Of a stretch of 64,000 nt of DNA, positions 1-11,268 are shown in pieces. This DNA is from Gallionellaceae bacterium (GTDB lineage: Bacteria; Pseudomonadota; Gammaproteobacteria; Burkholderiales; Thiobacillaceae), in NCBI GenBank assembly GCA_028714735.1, contig JAQTLU010000001.1, positions 124,001-188,000 on the forward strand. Reading direction: 5' to 3'. Each line of letters begins with the position of its first letter. Within the stretch, counting starts at the first letter, position 1. The translations under genes were made by a program, and so were the position numbers. The notes beneath the pieces were generated by a model, which ran no database searches, had not been told where the DNA came from, and was given only the letters and a program-made list of their open reading frames with translations.

Positions 1-51
1 TTTGAGCTGTCAGCTTTCAGCGGTCAGCCGTCAGCCAACACTCAACAATCA

Positions 52-93
52 GCTGAACGCTGAACGCTGAACGCTGAACGCTGATCGCTGAAT
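52..93. repeat. 7-bp tandem repeat, six copies
   Basis: Six head-to-tail heptamers: four exact GCTGAAC units (52-79), then GCTGATC and GCTGAAT. The bases before them (about 5-35) hold degenerate relatives built on GTCAGC/TCAGC. The array ends three bases before the bamB stop codon, so it is intergenic, between bamB and whatever lies left of the window. Such short tandem arrays vary in copy number by replication slippage; no function is evident. Confidence 0.85.
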
Positions 94-95
94 GC

Positions 96-1268
96 TTATT
101 GGATCTTGAACGCATACACGCCGCCGTTCACGGTCTGCACCAGCAAGCCGTCGCTGAGGGCCTGCATGCGGCCGATCACCGGACTGCCGTCGGTGCTCGC
201 GCGGCCGATCAGGGCGCCCTCTTCCAGGCTGAGCAGGTGGATCATGCCCTGGTAATCGGCCACGGCGACGCGGCCGGGGTTCAGCACCAGCGGCGTGATC
301 AGGCCGCGGTCGAGCAGGCTATCCTGTTTCCACAGGCTGGAGCCGCGCAACTTGTCGTAACCCTGGACGATGGCGTGTTCGTCGGCGGCGAAGATGAAGC
401 GATTGCCCAGGGCGACGCCGCCGAGGCCGGAAAACTCGCGCTGCCAGGCCGGATTGCCGGTGAGCTGGTCGAAACAGCCGATGCGGCCCTGATAGGCGGC
501 GGCGCAGATCAGGTTTTCGTCGGCCGCCAGGGCGCCGGAGACATCGGAGATGCGCTCCAGCTCGGTGGCCCCCTTGGGCAGGGCGACGTTGGCTTCCCAC
601 ACCGGGGAGCCGTTGAGCAGGGAAAGTGCGGTCAGCTTGCCGCCCGGGAAGCCGGCGAACAGGGCGCGGTTGTTGAGCAGCAGGTCGCCCGGCACGCGCA
701 GGATCAGGGACGGCAGCACGCGTCCGTACACCCAGCGCTGCTTGCCGTCCACGGCGTTGAGCAGCCAGACCTTGCCGTCGTTGCTGCGCGCGGCCACCAG
801 GCCGGACGCCGCCACCGGCGCGCTGAGCACCTCGCCGGACAGCTTCGCGGTCCAGTCGAGCTGGCCGTTGTCGGTCCGGTAGGCGAGCACCTCGCCCTTG
901 GGCGTGCCGACCAGCACCAGCCCGGCGCCGAGGCCGACCCCGGCCGACAGGGTCTGTTTCGCGTCAGCGCGCCAGACCTCCTTGCCGGTGGCCAGGTCCA
1001 GCTTGACGATGCGGCCCTCGGCGCTGGCGGCATAGGCGGCCTGGCCATCGCTGGCGGGCGAGAATACAAAGGATTTGCCGGCGCCCACGTTGACATCCCA
1101 GACCCGGGTCAGGGTCGCCGAGGCCTTGATCTCGCCGAGTTCGGCCGGCTTGAGATTGGCCGAGCCGCCGGACAGGCCGAACCAGCTGCCCACGCTGCCC
1201 ATCATGTCCTTGGTGGTACTGCAAGCGGCCAGCCCGGCCGCCAGGATCAACGCCAGCAGAACCCTCAT
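96..1268 (-). CDS. bamB: outer membrane assembly lipoprotein BamB
   Basis: 390-aa lipoprotein of the BAM complex, which inserts beta-barrel proteins into the outer membrane; BamB is a beta-propeller that binds BamA. The N-terminus is a lipoprotein signal with lipobox LAAC (lipidated Cys16). The rest is a series of PQQ/beta-propeller blades with repeated patterns such as G-K-x-x-W and AxxxGxxxxLD. Length matches the family (about 380-400). It begins one base after the yfgM stop (1270) and is the distal visible gene of the ndk-rlmN-pilW-rodZ-ispG-hisS-yfgM-bamB run. In many betaproteobacteria der (engA) comes next, which would lie off the left edge. Confidence 0.95.
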   Translation of the reverse strand: MRVLLALILAAGLAACSTTKDMMGSVGSWFGLSGGSANLKPAELGEIKASATLTRVWDVNVGAGKSFVFSPASDGQAAYAASAEGRIVKLDLATGKEVWRADAKQTLSAGVGLGAGLVLVGTPKGEVLAYRTDNGQLDWTAKLSGEVLSAPVAASGLVAARSNDGKVWLLNAVDGKQRWVYGRVLPSLILRVPGDLLLNNRALFAGFPGGKLTALSLLNGSPVWEANVALPKGATELERISDVSGALAADENLICAAAYQGRIGCFDQLTGNPAWQREFSGLGGVALGNRFIFAADEHAIVQGYDKLRGSSLWKQDSLLDRGLITPLVLNPGRVAVADYQGMIHLLSLEEGALIGRASTDGSPVIGRMQALSDGLLVQTVNGGVYAFKIQ

Positions 1269-1269
1269 C

Positions 1270-1902
1270 TCAGCCTCCCACGCCGTTCAGTTTGGCTTCC
1301 ACCATCGCCTTCATGGGACTCTTGGCATCGAGCTTTTCCATGGCCAGCGCATAGGCGGCGCGCGCCTCCTCGGGCTTGCCCTGCAACGCCAGGGCATCGC
1401 CCTTGAGGTCGGCGAACAGGCCCGCGAAGGCGGCGTCCGGTTCTTTCTCCAGCAGCTTCAGCGCGCCGGCAGTGTCCTTCTGGTCCAGCATGACCGTGGC
1501 CAGGCGCAGGCGGGCCAGTTGCTCCAGCCCCTTGTCGTCGGCATGGTCGAGGGCATATTGATACTGGGCCTGGGCACTCTTCAGGTCGCCGGCGGCGAAG
1601 TTGACCTTGCCGGCCAGCCATGCGGCCGGCAGGGCATAGCCGGAGCGGCCGTAGTTTTCCATGATCTGGCCGGTCAGGTCCTTGACCGATTTGGCGTCAT
1701 TCGCCATGGCGGCCTGCATGGCCCGCTCGAACAGGGCCATCGACTCGCCGGCCTGGCGGGCGGACCAGACCTGGTAGCCCTTCCAGCCCGACACGCCGAT
1801 GACAAAGGCCGCCACGGCGCCGATTACGAAGGTGCCGTTCTGTTTCCACCAGGCCCTGAATTCGTCTATCTGTTCCTGTTCTTCGAGATCGAGTGCCATC
1901 AC
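1270..1902 (-). CDS. yfgM: YfgM-like TPR membrane protein
   Basis: About 210 aa. It has a short cytoplasmic N-terminus rich in Glu, one transmembrane segment (about residues 25-45) and a periplasmic tetratricopeptide-like helical repeat region. In E. coli YfgM associates with the SecYEG/PpiD periplasmic chaperone network and is encoded between hisS and bamB, exactly as here. The frame can start at GTG 1902, immediately after the hisS stop, or at ATG 1899; the ATG gives MALDLEEQEQ and is probably the usual start. It is translationally close-coupled to hisS. Confidence 0.9.
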   Translation of the reverse strand: MMALDLEEQEQIDEFRAWWKQNGTFVIGAVAAFVIGVSGWKGYQVWSARQAGESMALFERAMQAAMANDAKSVKDLTGQIMENYGRSGYALPAAWLAGKVNFAAGDLKSAQAQYQYALDHADDKGLEQLARLRLATVMLDQKDTAGALKLLEKEPDAAFAGLFADLKGDALALQGKPEEARAAYALAMEKLDAKSPMKAMVEAKLNGVGG

Positions 1903-3160
<1,258 letters not shown>

Positions 3161-3171
<11 letters not shown>

Positions 3172-4381
3172 AATGGGTCTTCACGTAATTCTCGACGATG
3201 GCCTGGAATTCCTCGGCGATCTTGTCGCCCTTGAGGGTGACGGTCTTGACGCCGTCCTCGTAGACCGGGGCCACCGGGGTTTCGTTGCTGCCGGGCAGGG
3301 AGATGCCGACGTTGGCGTGTTTCGATTCGCCCGGGCCGTTCACCACGCAGCCCATCACCGCCACGTTCATATGCTCGACGCCGGTGTACTGGCCGCGCCA
3401 TATCGGCATCTGGCCGCGCAGCCAGTTCTGGATGCTCTGGGCCAGTTCCTGGAACACGGTCGAGGTGGTGCGGCCACAGCCTGGGCAGGCGGTCACTAAT
3501 GGAGTAAATGCGCGCAGGCCCATGGTCTGCAGGATCTCCTGGGCGACCTGGACCTCGGTGGTGCGCGATTCGCCCGGGCGCGGGGTGAGGGAAACGCGGA
3601 TGGTGTCGCCGATGCCTTCCTGCATCAGCACCGCCAGGGCCGCGGTCGAGGCGACGATGCCCTTGGAACCCATGCCGGCCTCGGTGAGGCCGAGATGCAG
3701 GGCGTAGTCGCAGCGCGCCGCGAGGTCGCGGTAGACCCGGATCAGGTCCTGCACGCCGGACAGCTTGCAGGACAGGATGATCCGGTCACGGCCCAAGCCA
3801 AGTTCCTCGGCCCGCGCGGCCGACTCCAGGGCGGAGGCGATCAGGGCGTGGCGCATCACTTCCTGGGGCTCATGCGGGGTCGCACGCTTGCCGTTGTCGT
3901 CCATCATCCGGGCCAGCAGTTCCTGGTCCAGGCTGCCCCAGTTGACGCCGATCCGGACCGGTTTGTCGTACTTGCAGGCGAACTCGATCAGGGTGGCGAA
4001 CTGGTCGTCCCGCTTGCTGCCGCGGCCGACGTTGCCCGGATTGATGCGCAGCTTGGCCAGGGCCTGGGCGCATTCCGGCACCTCGGTGAGCAGCCTGTGG
4101 CCGTTGAAGTGGAAATCGCCGATCAGCGGCACCGGACAGCCGAGGGCATCGAGCCGTTCCCTGATCGCCGGCACGGCGCGGGCGGCCTCCACGGTGTTCA
4201 CGGTCAGCCGGACCAGTTCGGAGCCGGCCTGCCAGAGTGCGTAGGTCTGGGTAACCGTGCCGGCGACATCGGCGGTATCGGTGTTGGTCATGGACTGCAC
4301 CACCACGTCGGCGCCACCGCCGACCGGAACGCCCCCCACCAATACGCGCCGCGAAGGGCGCCGGACTACCGGGTGCGTCAT
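3161..4381 (-). CDS. ispG: 4-hydroxy-3-methylbut-2-enyl diphosphate synthase (flavodoxin) IspG
   Basis: 406 aa. Penultimate enzyme of the non-mevalonate isoprenoid pathway, reducing MEcPP to HMBPP with a [4Fe-4S] cluster. The cluster ligands are visible: Cys299 and Cys302 in CPGCGRT and Cys345 in GCVVNGPGE, followed by the conserved Glu of NGPGE. The N-terminal half is the TIM-barrel domain, and INPGN near 113-117 is a family signature. It overlaps rodZ by 4 nt (ATGA) and hisS by 11 nt. Confidence 0.97.
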
Positions 4382-5373
4382 TCCAGGGTCAACCTTGCCA
4401 CCTTGTCGCCGGTGTAGGGGCGCAAATCGATCGTCTTGCCGTCATAGCTGAGGCGTATGCCGGCCGCGTTGCCGACCACCAGCCGAAACGGCGATGCCCC
4501 GCGCAAGGTCAGTTGCTCGCCGGCACGCAACAGGCGGCTGTAATGCTTGTCGTCGCCGGCAACCACTTCGACCCAGGAGTCCGTGTCCTCGGCAACCAGT
4601 TGCAAGGTGTGGCTGGCACGGGCCGGCGCCGGCGCCTGGGCAGGTGACGGCGAAAATATCGAAAACGGCGACGAGAATGACGGCGCCGTGGCAGGGGCCG
4701 CCGGCGCGACCGGCCTGGCGGGCGCCGGGGCGACCGGTGCGGGCGCGACAGGCCGGGCCGGGGCCGCAGGCAGGGGCTGGGCAACGCCCTGGCTCCCGGA
4801 CGCAGCCGGGGCCGGACCGGCCGGCACCAGGACGGCGGGGGCGGCGGCGGCCGGCAGCGCGGCAGTGGGCGCCGCAGGCTCGGCGGCCGGGATCGCCGGC
4901 GCGGTCTCCGTCGCTGCGGGCGCGGCGACCGGGGCCGGCACAGACTGGGTCGAAACGGCCGGCCCGGCCGGGACATAGGCCTCCTCGCCCTGGCGGAGCC
5001 AGGTATACAGCAAGGCCACCAGGACCAGGAACAGCCCGAACACGGCCATGGGCAACAACAGCCAGCGGCGCACCGGCGAGGCACGGAAACGCAATTCCTC
5101 GGAGTGCGCGGTAATGGTCTCGGTCGGGTTGGTCGGCGCCTCGGTGACGACCGGCAGGGCTTCCAGGGGCACGCCGACCAGGCGGGCATAGTTGCGGATG
5201 AAGCCGCGCACGAAGACCGTCGCCGGCAGGCGGCTCTCGTCCTCTGTTTCCAGTGCCTCGATCTGGCGGCTGGTCAGTTTCAGCTTGTCCGCGACCTGGG
5301 CGACGGTCAGTCCCTTGGCTTCGCGCGCCTCCGCCAGGATATGGCCGTAACCCTGGGCAATCAGCTCACTCAT
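4378..5373 (-). CDS. rodZ: RodZ-like cytoskeletal/cell-shape protein
   Basis: 331 aa with the RodZ architecture. A cytoplasmic helix-turn-helix of the Xre type (about 10-75), a linker, one transmembrane helix (about 103-127, Leu/Val rich), a long Ala/Pro-rich periplasmic linker (about 140-250) and a C-terminal beta domain of the DUF4115 type (about 255-331). RodZ links MreB to the elongasome and sets rod shape. It overlaps pilW (4 nt) and ispG (4 nt). The Ala/Pro linker is low complexity and probably varies in length between relatives. Confidence 0.93.
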   Translation of the reverse strand: MSELIAQGYGHILAEAREAKGLTVAQVADKLKLTSRQIEALETEDESRLPATVFVRGFIRNYARLVGVPLEALPVVTEAPTNPTETITAHSEELRFRASPVRRWLLLPMAVFGLFLVLVALLYTWLRQGEEAYVPAGPAVSTQSVPAPVAAPAATETAPAIPAAEPAAPTAALPAAAAPAVLVPAGPAPAASGSQGVAQPLPAAPARPVAPAPVAPAPARPVAPAAPATAPSFSSPFSIFSPSPAQAPAPARASHTLQLVAEDTDSWVEVVAGDDKHYSRLLRAGEQLTLRGASPFRLVVGNAAGIRLSYDGKTIDLRPYTGDKVARLTLE

Positions 5374-6158
5374 TGCTTACCTCCCGGCATGTCGTATTCT
5401 CCGTTCAATAGCCAGGCGGCCTCCTGGGAATCAGGATAATTGCGCCGCAACTGGAAACCATAGTTGGCCTCGGCGACCCGGTTGCCGGCCCGGCGTTCCA
5501 GCTTCACGGCCAGCCAGAGTGCGCTCGGGTCGAGATTGCCCTGCGCCTCCAGTTGCTGGAACACGGTCCTGGCCGCGGCGATATTGCCGCGGCGATACTG
5601 TATCTCGGCCAGGGTCACCAGGGCCTGGGGCTGGTTGTCGACGCGGATCAGGGCGCGCCTGGCATAGCCTTCGGCCTCGGCCAGATCGCCATTTTTCAGG
5701 GCGCAATGGCCGGCGTTGGCCAATGCCCGTTCCGGCGTCGCATAGAGCGGATTCTTCCAGGCCAGCTCGAAATGCTGCATGGCCTCGGCCCGGCGCTGGC
5801 GCGAACACAGGAAGTAACCGTAGTTGTTGTGGGCCTCGGAATATTGCGGCGCCAGTTCGATGGAGCGGCGGAAATTGGCTTCGGCCTCCTTGTCCTCCAG
5901 CAGCGCCGCATGGACCAGGCCGAGAATGTTGTAGGCGGGCGCATAGGCGGCATCCGACTGGATTGCCTCGCGCACTTCCTGCAAGGCCACCGAATACTGC
6001 CGCTGCATGTAGTACTGGGCTGCAAGCTCGGTATGGATGCGGGCGCGCGGGCTCGCCGCCTCCATCCGGTCGCTGTCCTGGCCGCGCGAGACCGGGGGCT
6101 GTTGCGCGCAGCCAGCCAGCACCAGGGCCAACAGGAGGAAAAGCCAGCTTGTCTTCAT
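5370..6158 (-). CDS. pilW: type IV pilus biogenesis lipoprotein PilW/PilF
   Basis: 262 aa. The lipoprotein signal carries lipobox LAGC (Cys17). Tandem tetratricopeptide repeats follow (for example [15 protein letters not shown] and [13 protein letters not shown]). PilF/PilW is the outer-membrane pilotin that helps the PilQ secretin assemble, so the organism probably makes type IV pili. It overlaps rlmN by 4 nt and rodZ by 4 nt, the standard betaproteobacterial order. Confidence 0.93.
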   Translation of the reverse strand: MKTSWLFLLLALVLAGCAQQPPVSRGQDSDRMEAASPRARIHTELAAQYYMQRQYSVALQEVREAIQSDAAYAPAYNILGLVHAALLEDKEAEANFRRSIELAPQYSEAHNNYGYFLCSRQRRAEAMQHFELAWKNPLYATPERALANAGHCALKNGDLAEAEGYARRALIRVDNQPQALVTLAEIQYRRGNIAAARTVFQQLEAQGNLDPSALWLAVKLERRAGNRVAEANYGFQLRRNYPDSQEAAWLLNGEYDMPGGKQ

Positions 6159-7237
6159 GCCGCGGACTCCATTCGTTTGATGGTACGTCGGGTCTTGTCC
6201 ATGACCTGTCCGGCCAACTGGCCGCAGGCCGCATCGATATCGTCGCCGCGCGTCTTCCGCGTCGTGGTGACGATGCCCTCGGCCGACAGGCGGGCGGCGA
6301 AGGCGCGCACCCGGTCGCCGGGCGAACGGCGATAGCCCGAGTCGGGGAAGGGATTGAACGGGATCAGGTTGAACTTGCAGGGCAGGTCGCGGACCAGTTC
6401 GATCAGTTGATCGAGGTGTTCCGGCCGGTCGTTGACCCCGTCCAGCATGACGTATTCGAAGGTGATGAAGTCGCGCGGCGCGGTTTCGAGATATCGCCGG
6501 CAGGCCGCCATCAGTTCCTTGAGCGGGTATTTGCGGTTGATCGGCACCAGTTCGTCGCGCAGTGTGTCGTTGGGCGCATGCAGGGACACCGCCAGGGCCA
6601 CCGGCATGTCCTCGCGCAACCGGTCCATGGCCGGCACGATGCCGGAGGTGGATACGGTGACCCGCCGGCGCGACAGGCCGTAGGCGTGGTCGTCCAGCAT
6701 CAGCGAGAGGGCGGTGACGGTGTTGTCGTAGTTGAGCAGAGGTTCTCCCATGCCCATCAGGACCACGTTGGAGATGATCCGTTCACCCTTGGGATCGCGG
6801 TTGAGTTGTTTGTTCGCCCACCAGAGCTGGCCGATGATCTCGGCCGTGGTCAGGTTGCGGTTGAAGCCCTGGCGTCCGGTCGAACAGAAACGGCATTCCA
6901 GGGCGCAGCCGACCTGGGTCGAGACGCACAGTGTGCCGCGCTCGCCGTCGGGGATGAAGACGGTCTCGACATGATTGCCGGGGCCGACTTCCAATAGAAA
7001 CTTGCGGGTGCCGTCCTCGGAGACCTGCTCCTTGAGCAGCACCGGCGGGCGGATCTCGGCCATGGCCAGCAGCTTGGCGCGCAGGCTCTTGGCCAGGTCG
7101 GTCATCTGCTCGAAATCGTCGGCGCCGTAGTGGTGCAGCCAGCGCAGCACCTGCTTGGCGCGGAAAGGCTTCTCGCCGATTTCCTGAAACCAGTCGGTGA
7201 GGCCCTTGAGATCGAAATCGAGCAGATTGACGGTCAA
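6155..7237 (-). CDS. rlmN: 23S rRNA (adenine2503-C2)/tRNA (adenine37-C2)-methyltransferase RlmN
   Basis: Radical SAM methyltransferase, 360 aa from the chosen start. The radical-SAM triad is CX3CX2C at Cys111, Cys115 and Cys118, and the conserved C-terminal Cys of the methyl-transfer mechanism is present near ...DAACGQL. The frame stays open into ndk, but family N-termini begin at the NLLDFDL motif, so I chose the TTG at 7237, which gives MTVNLLDF. No strong Shine-Dalgarno precedes it; start only eight bases after the ndk stop suggests coupling. Confidence 0.93.
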   Translation of the reverse strand: MTVNLLDFDLKGLTDWFQEIGEKPFRAKQVLRWLHHYGADDFEQMTDLAKSLRAKLLAMAEIRPPVLLKEQVSEDGTRKFLLEVGPGNHVETVFIPDGERGTLCVSTQVGCALECRFCSTGRQGFNRNLTTAEIIGQLWWANKQLNRDPKGERIISNVVLMGMGEPLLNYDNTVTALSLMLDDHAYGLSRRRVTVSTSGIVPAMDRLREDMPVALAVSLHAPNDTLRDELVPINRKYPLKELMAACRRYLETAPRDFITFEYVMLDGVNDRPEHLDQLIELVRDLPCKFNLIPFNPFPDSGYRRSPGDRVRAFAARLSAEGIVTTTRKTRGDDIDAACGQLAGQVMDKTRRTIKRMESAA

Positions 7238-7244
7238 CGGGGAC

Positions 7245-7670
7245 TCAGCGGGAATAGATCTGATGGCCGGGGAAGAAATAGGCGATTTCCACGGCGGCCG
7301 TCTCGGGGGCGTCGGAGCCATGCACGGCGTTGGCGTCGATGGACTCGGCGAAGTCGGCGCGGATGGTGCCCGGCTCGGCCTTCTTGGGGTCGGTGGCGCC
7401 CATCAGCTCGCGGTTCTTGGCGATGGCGCCCTCGCCTTCCAGGATCTGGACCATGACCGGGCCGGAGATCATGAACTCGACCAGGTCGTTGAAGAACGGA
7501 CGCCCCTTGTGCACGGCGTAGAAGCCTTCGGCCTCGGCGCGCGACAGGTGGATCATCTTGGACGCGATGATCTTCAGGCCGTTGGTCTCGAAGCGGCTGT
7601 AGATCTTGCCGATCACGTTCTTGGCGACGGCGTCGGGCTTGATGATGGAAAAGGTGCGTTCGATAGCCAC
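7245..7670 (-). CDS. ndk: nucleoside diphosphate kinase
   Basis: 141 aa, the normal length. It equilibrates NDP and NTP pools through a phospho-histidine; the active-site His117 lies in NAVHGSD. The GTG at 7670 is chosen because the family starts (M)[12 protein letters not shown] and a GGAG Shine-Dalgarno sits about 9 bases upstream; the open frame further upstream is not family sequence. It is the first gene of the eight-gene minus-strand operon. Confidence 0.97.
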   Translation of the reverse strand: MAIERTFSIIKPDAVAKNVIGKIYSRFETNGLKIIASKMIHLSRAEAEGFYAVHKGRPFFNDLVEFMISGPVMVQILEGEGAIAKNRELMGATDPKKAEPGTIRADFAESIDANAVHGSDAPETAAVEIAYFFPGHQIYSR

Positions 7671-7776
7671 GTTATGAATCTCCGGAAAAAGGGGAAAAGA
7701 ACTTGAAAATGGTCGGCAAAAATAGCACGAAACACCTTTAAAATGAAGGCAAATCCATGACAACGAGGAGACCATC

Positions 7777-8373
7777 GTGGCCGAGGAAAGCGCTCCGGAG
7801 GAAGCAACCGACATCCGCCGCAAGGCCACCGCACGGCTCGGCATCGCCGCCGTGGTGACCGCCCTGGCCCTGGCCGGGCTATGGTGGCTGGACCAGTCCG
7901 GCAAGGAAAAACCAAAGCCGGCCGCCCCTTCGCCCATTGTCTCCGCGCCCGCCCCCACCCCGCCGGCGCCGCCGGTCGAAGCGGCCGAGCCCGCCCCCGC
8001 CCCGGATGACGGCCGCCAGCCCCCCACCGACGAGGCACCGGCCACGCTGCCGCCACCGCCGGCCATGACCCTGCCGCCGTCCGGAAAACCGGCCGCCGCC
8101 CGGCCGCCCCGTCCGATCGAACCGGCCCCGGCGCCGGCCGTCACCAAGCCGCTGCCGCCTCCGGCCACTGGCGATTACGTGGTCCAGCTCGGCTTTTTCA
8201 GCAATCCGCGCAACGCCGAGGAACTGGTCGAGCGACTGAAGAAACAGGGCATCCGGGCCTACACCGAGACCCGCGTCCAGGTCGGTCCGTTCAAGGACAA
8301 GGCCGAGGCGGAAAAGGCCCATGCCGAACTGAAGCGCATGGGCATCAGCGGCCTGGTGGGCACCACGAAATAA
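7777..8373 (+). CDS. SPOR-domain membrane protein
   Basis: 198 aa from a GTG start. A short cytoplasmic N-terminus is followed by one transmembrane helix (about 20-39), a Pro/Ala-rich periplasmic linker (about 48-130) and a C-terminal SPOR domain (134-198, starting YVVQLGFF). SPOR domains bind denuded glycan strands of septal peptidoglycan; this architecture resembles FtsN/DedD-like division proteins, but the specific role is not assignable. Its 3' end overlaps the convergent tilS by 29 nt. The short divergent space to ndk (7671-7776) must hold promoters for both. Confidence 0.85.
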   Translation: MAEESAPEEATDIRRKATARLGIAAVVTALALAGLWWLDQSGKEKPKPAAPSPIVSAPAPTPPAPPVEAAEPAPAPDDGRQPPTDEAPATLPPPPAMTLPPSGKPAAARPPRPIEPAPAPAVTKPLPPPATGDYVVQLGFFSNPRNAEELVERLKKQGIRAYTETRVQVGPFKDKAEAEKAHAELKRMGISGLVGTTK

Positions 8374-9664
8374 GCCAGCCGGGCTCGGCCGGCCCGGCCT
8401 GGAAGGCGCAATCGACGCCGATCCCCGCGACCCAGGCCAGGCGATCGCCGATGACCAGCAGGGGCCGCCCGCCCCGTTCTCCCGCCGGCACGCCGGCCTC
8501 GCGCAGCAGGTTCTTCAGGGTTCGTGTGGGCCGCCGGCAATCCGGCCGCAGCCGCTCGCCGCCCTGACGCCAAACCACCCGCGCGCCATCCGCCGGCAAC
8601 CGGCTCGCCGCCAGCCCCGCGCCCACGACGGGCTGGAAACGCAGGCCGCCGTATCCGCCCAGGACCAGTTCGGCCTCGCCATGCCAGCGCCATGCGCCTG
8701 CCGGCGCGGCCGGCGCCCCGGCCTCCAGGCCGATGCGGCCGCCGCGCCGGACCAGCACCCGACCGGCCACGGCCAGTTCCGGATGCCGGTCCGGGTCGGC
8801 ATCCAGCAATTGCGCCAGGGCCTCTTCCAGCCAGGCCCGGCTGGGCAGCGTAGCGGTCTCGCGCCGCAGCCAGAAACGCAGCAGGTTGCGCGCCCGCGCC
8901 GGGCCGAGTCCGGCCAGGACGTCCAGGCGCAGGCCGGCGGCGTCCGCGGCCGCCGCCAGATCGGCCGCGGCCAGGTCGTCCAGCAGGCCGGCACTCTCGG
9001 CCAACTGCCCGGCGCTGCGGGCAAGGACCTGACGACAGGCCGGAAAGCGTTGTTCCAGTTGCGGCATGACTTCGTGGCGCAGCCAGTTGCGGGTCAGCGC
9101 CAAGTCGGCATTGCTCTCGTCGTCGATGTATTCGATCGCCTGGGCGCGGGCATGCGCGTGCAGGGCGGCACGACTGACCGAAAGCAGCGGGCGCAGGATC
9201 GCCCCGCCTTCGTGGTCGCGCTGACCGGCCATGGCGGCCAGGCCGTGCACCCCGGCGCCGCGCAGCAGGCGGAACAGCAGGGTTTCGGCCTGGTCGTCGA
9301 GATGGTGGGCCAGGACGATGTAATCCACCGCCTGGTCGGCATAGGCCCGGTAGCGGGCGGCGCGGGCCGCCGCCTCCAGACCGGAGGCCTCGGCCACGAC
9401 CTCGACCCGGCAGACGGTCAGGGGAATGCCGAGCCGGCCGCAGGCGCGGCGGCAGTGCTCGGCCCAGGCGTCGGCGTTGACCGAGAGACCGTGATGGACG
9501 TGTACGGCGGACAGGCTGTAGCCGAGGTCCTGGCGCAGGCCCGCCAGCAGGTGCAGCAGGACGGAGGAGTCCAGCCCGCCGGAATAGCCCAGTCCGAGGC
9601 GGGCGCCGGGGGCAAGGCGAGGGCTCAGGAAATCACGGACCTGGCCGGCCAGATCAACGGCCAT
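8345..9664 (-). CDS. tilS: tRNA(Ile)-lysidine synthetase
   Basis: 439 aa. It modifies C34 of the minor tRNA-Ile to lysidine, changing codon reading from AUG to AUA. The ATP-pyrophosphatase P-loop SGGLDS is at 28-33, and a C-terminal TilS substrate-binding domain follows. It lies 65 bases downstream of accA on the same strand, a pairing common in proteobacteria, and overlaps the SPOR gene tail-to-tail by 29 nt. Confidence 0.95.
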   Translation of the reverse strand: MAVDLAGQVRDFLSPRLAPGARLGLGYSGGLDSSVLLHLLAGLRQDLGYSLSAVHVHHGLSVNADAWAEHCRRACGRLGIPLTVCRVEVVAEASGLEAAARAARYRAYADQAVDYIVLAHHLDDQAETLLFRLLRGAGVHGLAAMAGQRDHEGGAILRPLLSVSRAALHAHARAQAIEYIDDESNADLALTRNWLRHEVMPQLEQRFPACRQVLARSAGQLAESAGLLDDLAAADLAAAADAAGLRLDVLAGLGPARARNLLRFWLRRETATLPSRAWLEEALAQLLDADPDRHPELAVAGRVLVRRGGRIGLEAGAPAAPAGAWRWHGEAELVLGGYGGLRFQPVVGAGLAASRLPADGARVVWRQGGERLRPDCRRPTRTLKNLLREAGVPAGERGGRPLLVIGDRLAWVAGIGVDCAFQAGPAEPGWLISWCPPGR

Positions 9665-9729
9665 GGCCGTGCCGCACGCATCCCGCCTGCCGGCAAGGGG
9701 GTCTCAGGAGCCGCTGCGCGACGACAAAC

Positions 9730-10725
9730 TCAACGTGCCTTGGTCTCTTTGAACTTGCCATAGCCCATCAGACGGGCGTAACGGGTGTTGAGCAGGGCAT
9801 CCAGGGGCTGTTCCCTGACCTCGAACAGGGCATCGACCAGGGCGTCGCGCAGCTTCTCCATCATGGCGTCCGGATCGCGGTGGGCGCCGCCCAGGGGTTC
9901 GTTGACGATCTTGTCGATCAAGCCCAGCGACTTCAGCCGCGGCGCCGTGATGCCCAGGGTTTCCGCCGCCAGCGAGGCCTTGTCGGCGCTCTTCCACAGG
10001 ATGGAGGCGCAGCCCTCGGGCGAAATGACCGAATAGGTGGAGTACTGCAGCATGATCAGGGCGTCGCCGACGCCGATGGCCAGCGCGCCGCCGGAACCGC
10101 CCTCGCCGATCACGGTGCAGATGATCGGCGTCTTCAGCTCGGCCATCACGTAGAGGTTGCGGGCGATCGCCTCGGACTGGCCGCGCTCCTCGGCATCGAT
10201 GCCGGGATAGGCGCCCGGGGTGTCGATGAAGGTCATCACCGGCAACTGGAATTTCTCGGCCAGGCGCATCAGGCGCAGGGCCTTGCGATAGCCCTCCGGA
10301 CGCGGCATGCCGAAGTTGCGGTATTGCCGTTCCTTGGTGTCGCGGCCCTTCTGGTGGCCGATCACCACCACCGGCTCGCCCTGGAAGCGGGCCAGTCCGC
10401 CGATGATGGCGGCGTCGTCGGCGTAGGCGCGGTCGCCGTGCAATTCCTCGAAATCGGTGAACAGGCCGTTGATGTAGTCCAGGGTATAGGGCCGCTGGGG
10501 ATGCCGGGCCACCTGGGAGATCTGCCAGGCATTCAGCTTGGCATAGATGTCCTTGGTGAGGACGGCACCCTTCTTGCGCAGGCGCTGGATCTCGGGCGAC
10601 AGGTCGACCCGGTTGTCGTCCTGCTCATCCGTGGCGTCGTCCTTGTCGGACACCCCCAGGAGGGTCTCGATCTTGGCTTCCAGCTCGGCGATCGGCTGTT
10701 CGAAATCCAGAAATGTGACTTTCAT
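9730..10725 (-). CDS. accA: acetyl-CoA carboxylase carboxyltransferase subunit alpha
   Basis: 331 aa from ATG 10725 ([12 protein letters not shown], the family N-terminus; the upstream in-frame ATG adds 12 residues unlike the family). It transfers carboxyl from biotin to acetyl-CoA with AccD for fatty acid synthesis. The conserved GRDTKER/NFGM region and [12 protein letters not shown] oxyanion region are present. An acidic insertion near residues 38-50 ([11 protein letters not shown]) makes it slightly longer than the usual ~320 aa. It precedes tilS. Confidence 0.97.
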   Translation of the reverse strand: MKVTFLDFEQPIAELEAKIETLLGVSDKDDATDEQDDNRVDLSPEIQRLRKKGAVLTKDIYAKLNAWQISQVARHPQRPYTLDYINGLFTDFEELHGDRAYADDAAIIGGLARFQGEPVVVIGHQKGRDTKERQYRNFGMPRPEGYRKALRLMRLAEKFQLPVMTFIDTPGAYPGIDAEERGQSEAIARNLYVMAELKTPIICTVIGEGGSGGALAIGVGDALIMLQYSTYSVISPEGCASILWKSADKASLAAETLGITAPRLKSLGLIDKIVNEPLGGAHRDPDAMMEKLRDALVDALFEVREQPLDALLNTRYARLMGYGKFKETKAR

Positions 10726-10779
10726 GCCGGTATGGGTATCTGGTGTATCGGGGGCGCGCATTGTACCGCGCCCGTCCGA

Positions 10780-11268
10780 TCAATGGTGGTGGTGACCTTC
10801 GGGGCCATGCACGTGGCCGTGCTCGACCTCTACAGGCAAGGCGGCGCGGACATCGACGACACGGCACTGGACGCGCAGGGATTGCCCGGCCAGGGGATGG
10901 TTGCCGTCGACCACCACCTTGCCGTCGGCGATATCGGTGATCGTATAGAGCATGTGGTGCTGGCCGTCCTCGCTGACGCCCTCGAACTGCATGCCGACCT
11001 GGACCTCGGGCGGAAACAGGCTGGCGTCTTCCATGCGCACCAGTTCGGCGTCGTAGTCGCCGAAGGCATCGTCCGGCTCCAGCACGACATCGGCCTCGGC
11101 GCCCGCCGACTGGCCTTCCAGGGCCGCTTCCACCTTGGGGAAGATGCCGTCATAGCCGCCGTGCAGATAGGCCGCGGGCTGGTCCTGGGTGGCCTCTTCC
11201 AGCATCTCGCCCTGCAGGGTGGTGAGCCGGTATGTAAGGGAGACGACGGTATCCTTGCCAACTTGCAT
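10780..11268 (-). CDS. slyD: FKBP-type peptidyl-prolyl isomerase, SlyD-like
   Basis: 162 aa. FKBP domain interrupted by an insert-in-flap segment, then a short C-terminal tail ending in HHHH. SlyD proteins are proline isomerases and chaperones, and their His-rich tails bind Ni2+ for hydrogenase maturation; here the metal tail is short (HGHVHGPEGHHHH), so metal binding is plausible but unproven. The start codon directly abuts the bcp stop. Confidence 0.92.
   Translation of the reverse strand: MQVGKDTVVSLTYRLTTLQGEMLEEATQDQPAAYLHGGYDGIFPKVEAALEGQSAGAEADVVLEPDDAFGDYDAELVRMEDASLFPPEVQVGMQFEGVSEDGQHHMLYTITDIADGKVVVDGNHPLAGQSLRVQCRVVDVRAALPVEVEHGHVHGPEGHHHH

Noticed and set aside
7238-7321. Longer RlmN starting inside ndk
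   Set aside because: The extra 28 residues are the shifted-frame reading of the ndk 3' end and do not resemble RlmN N-termini.
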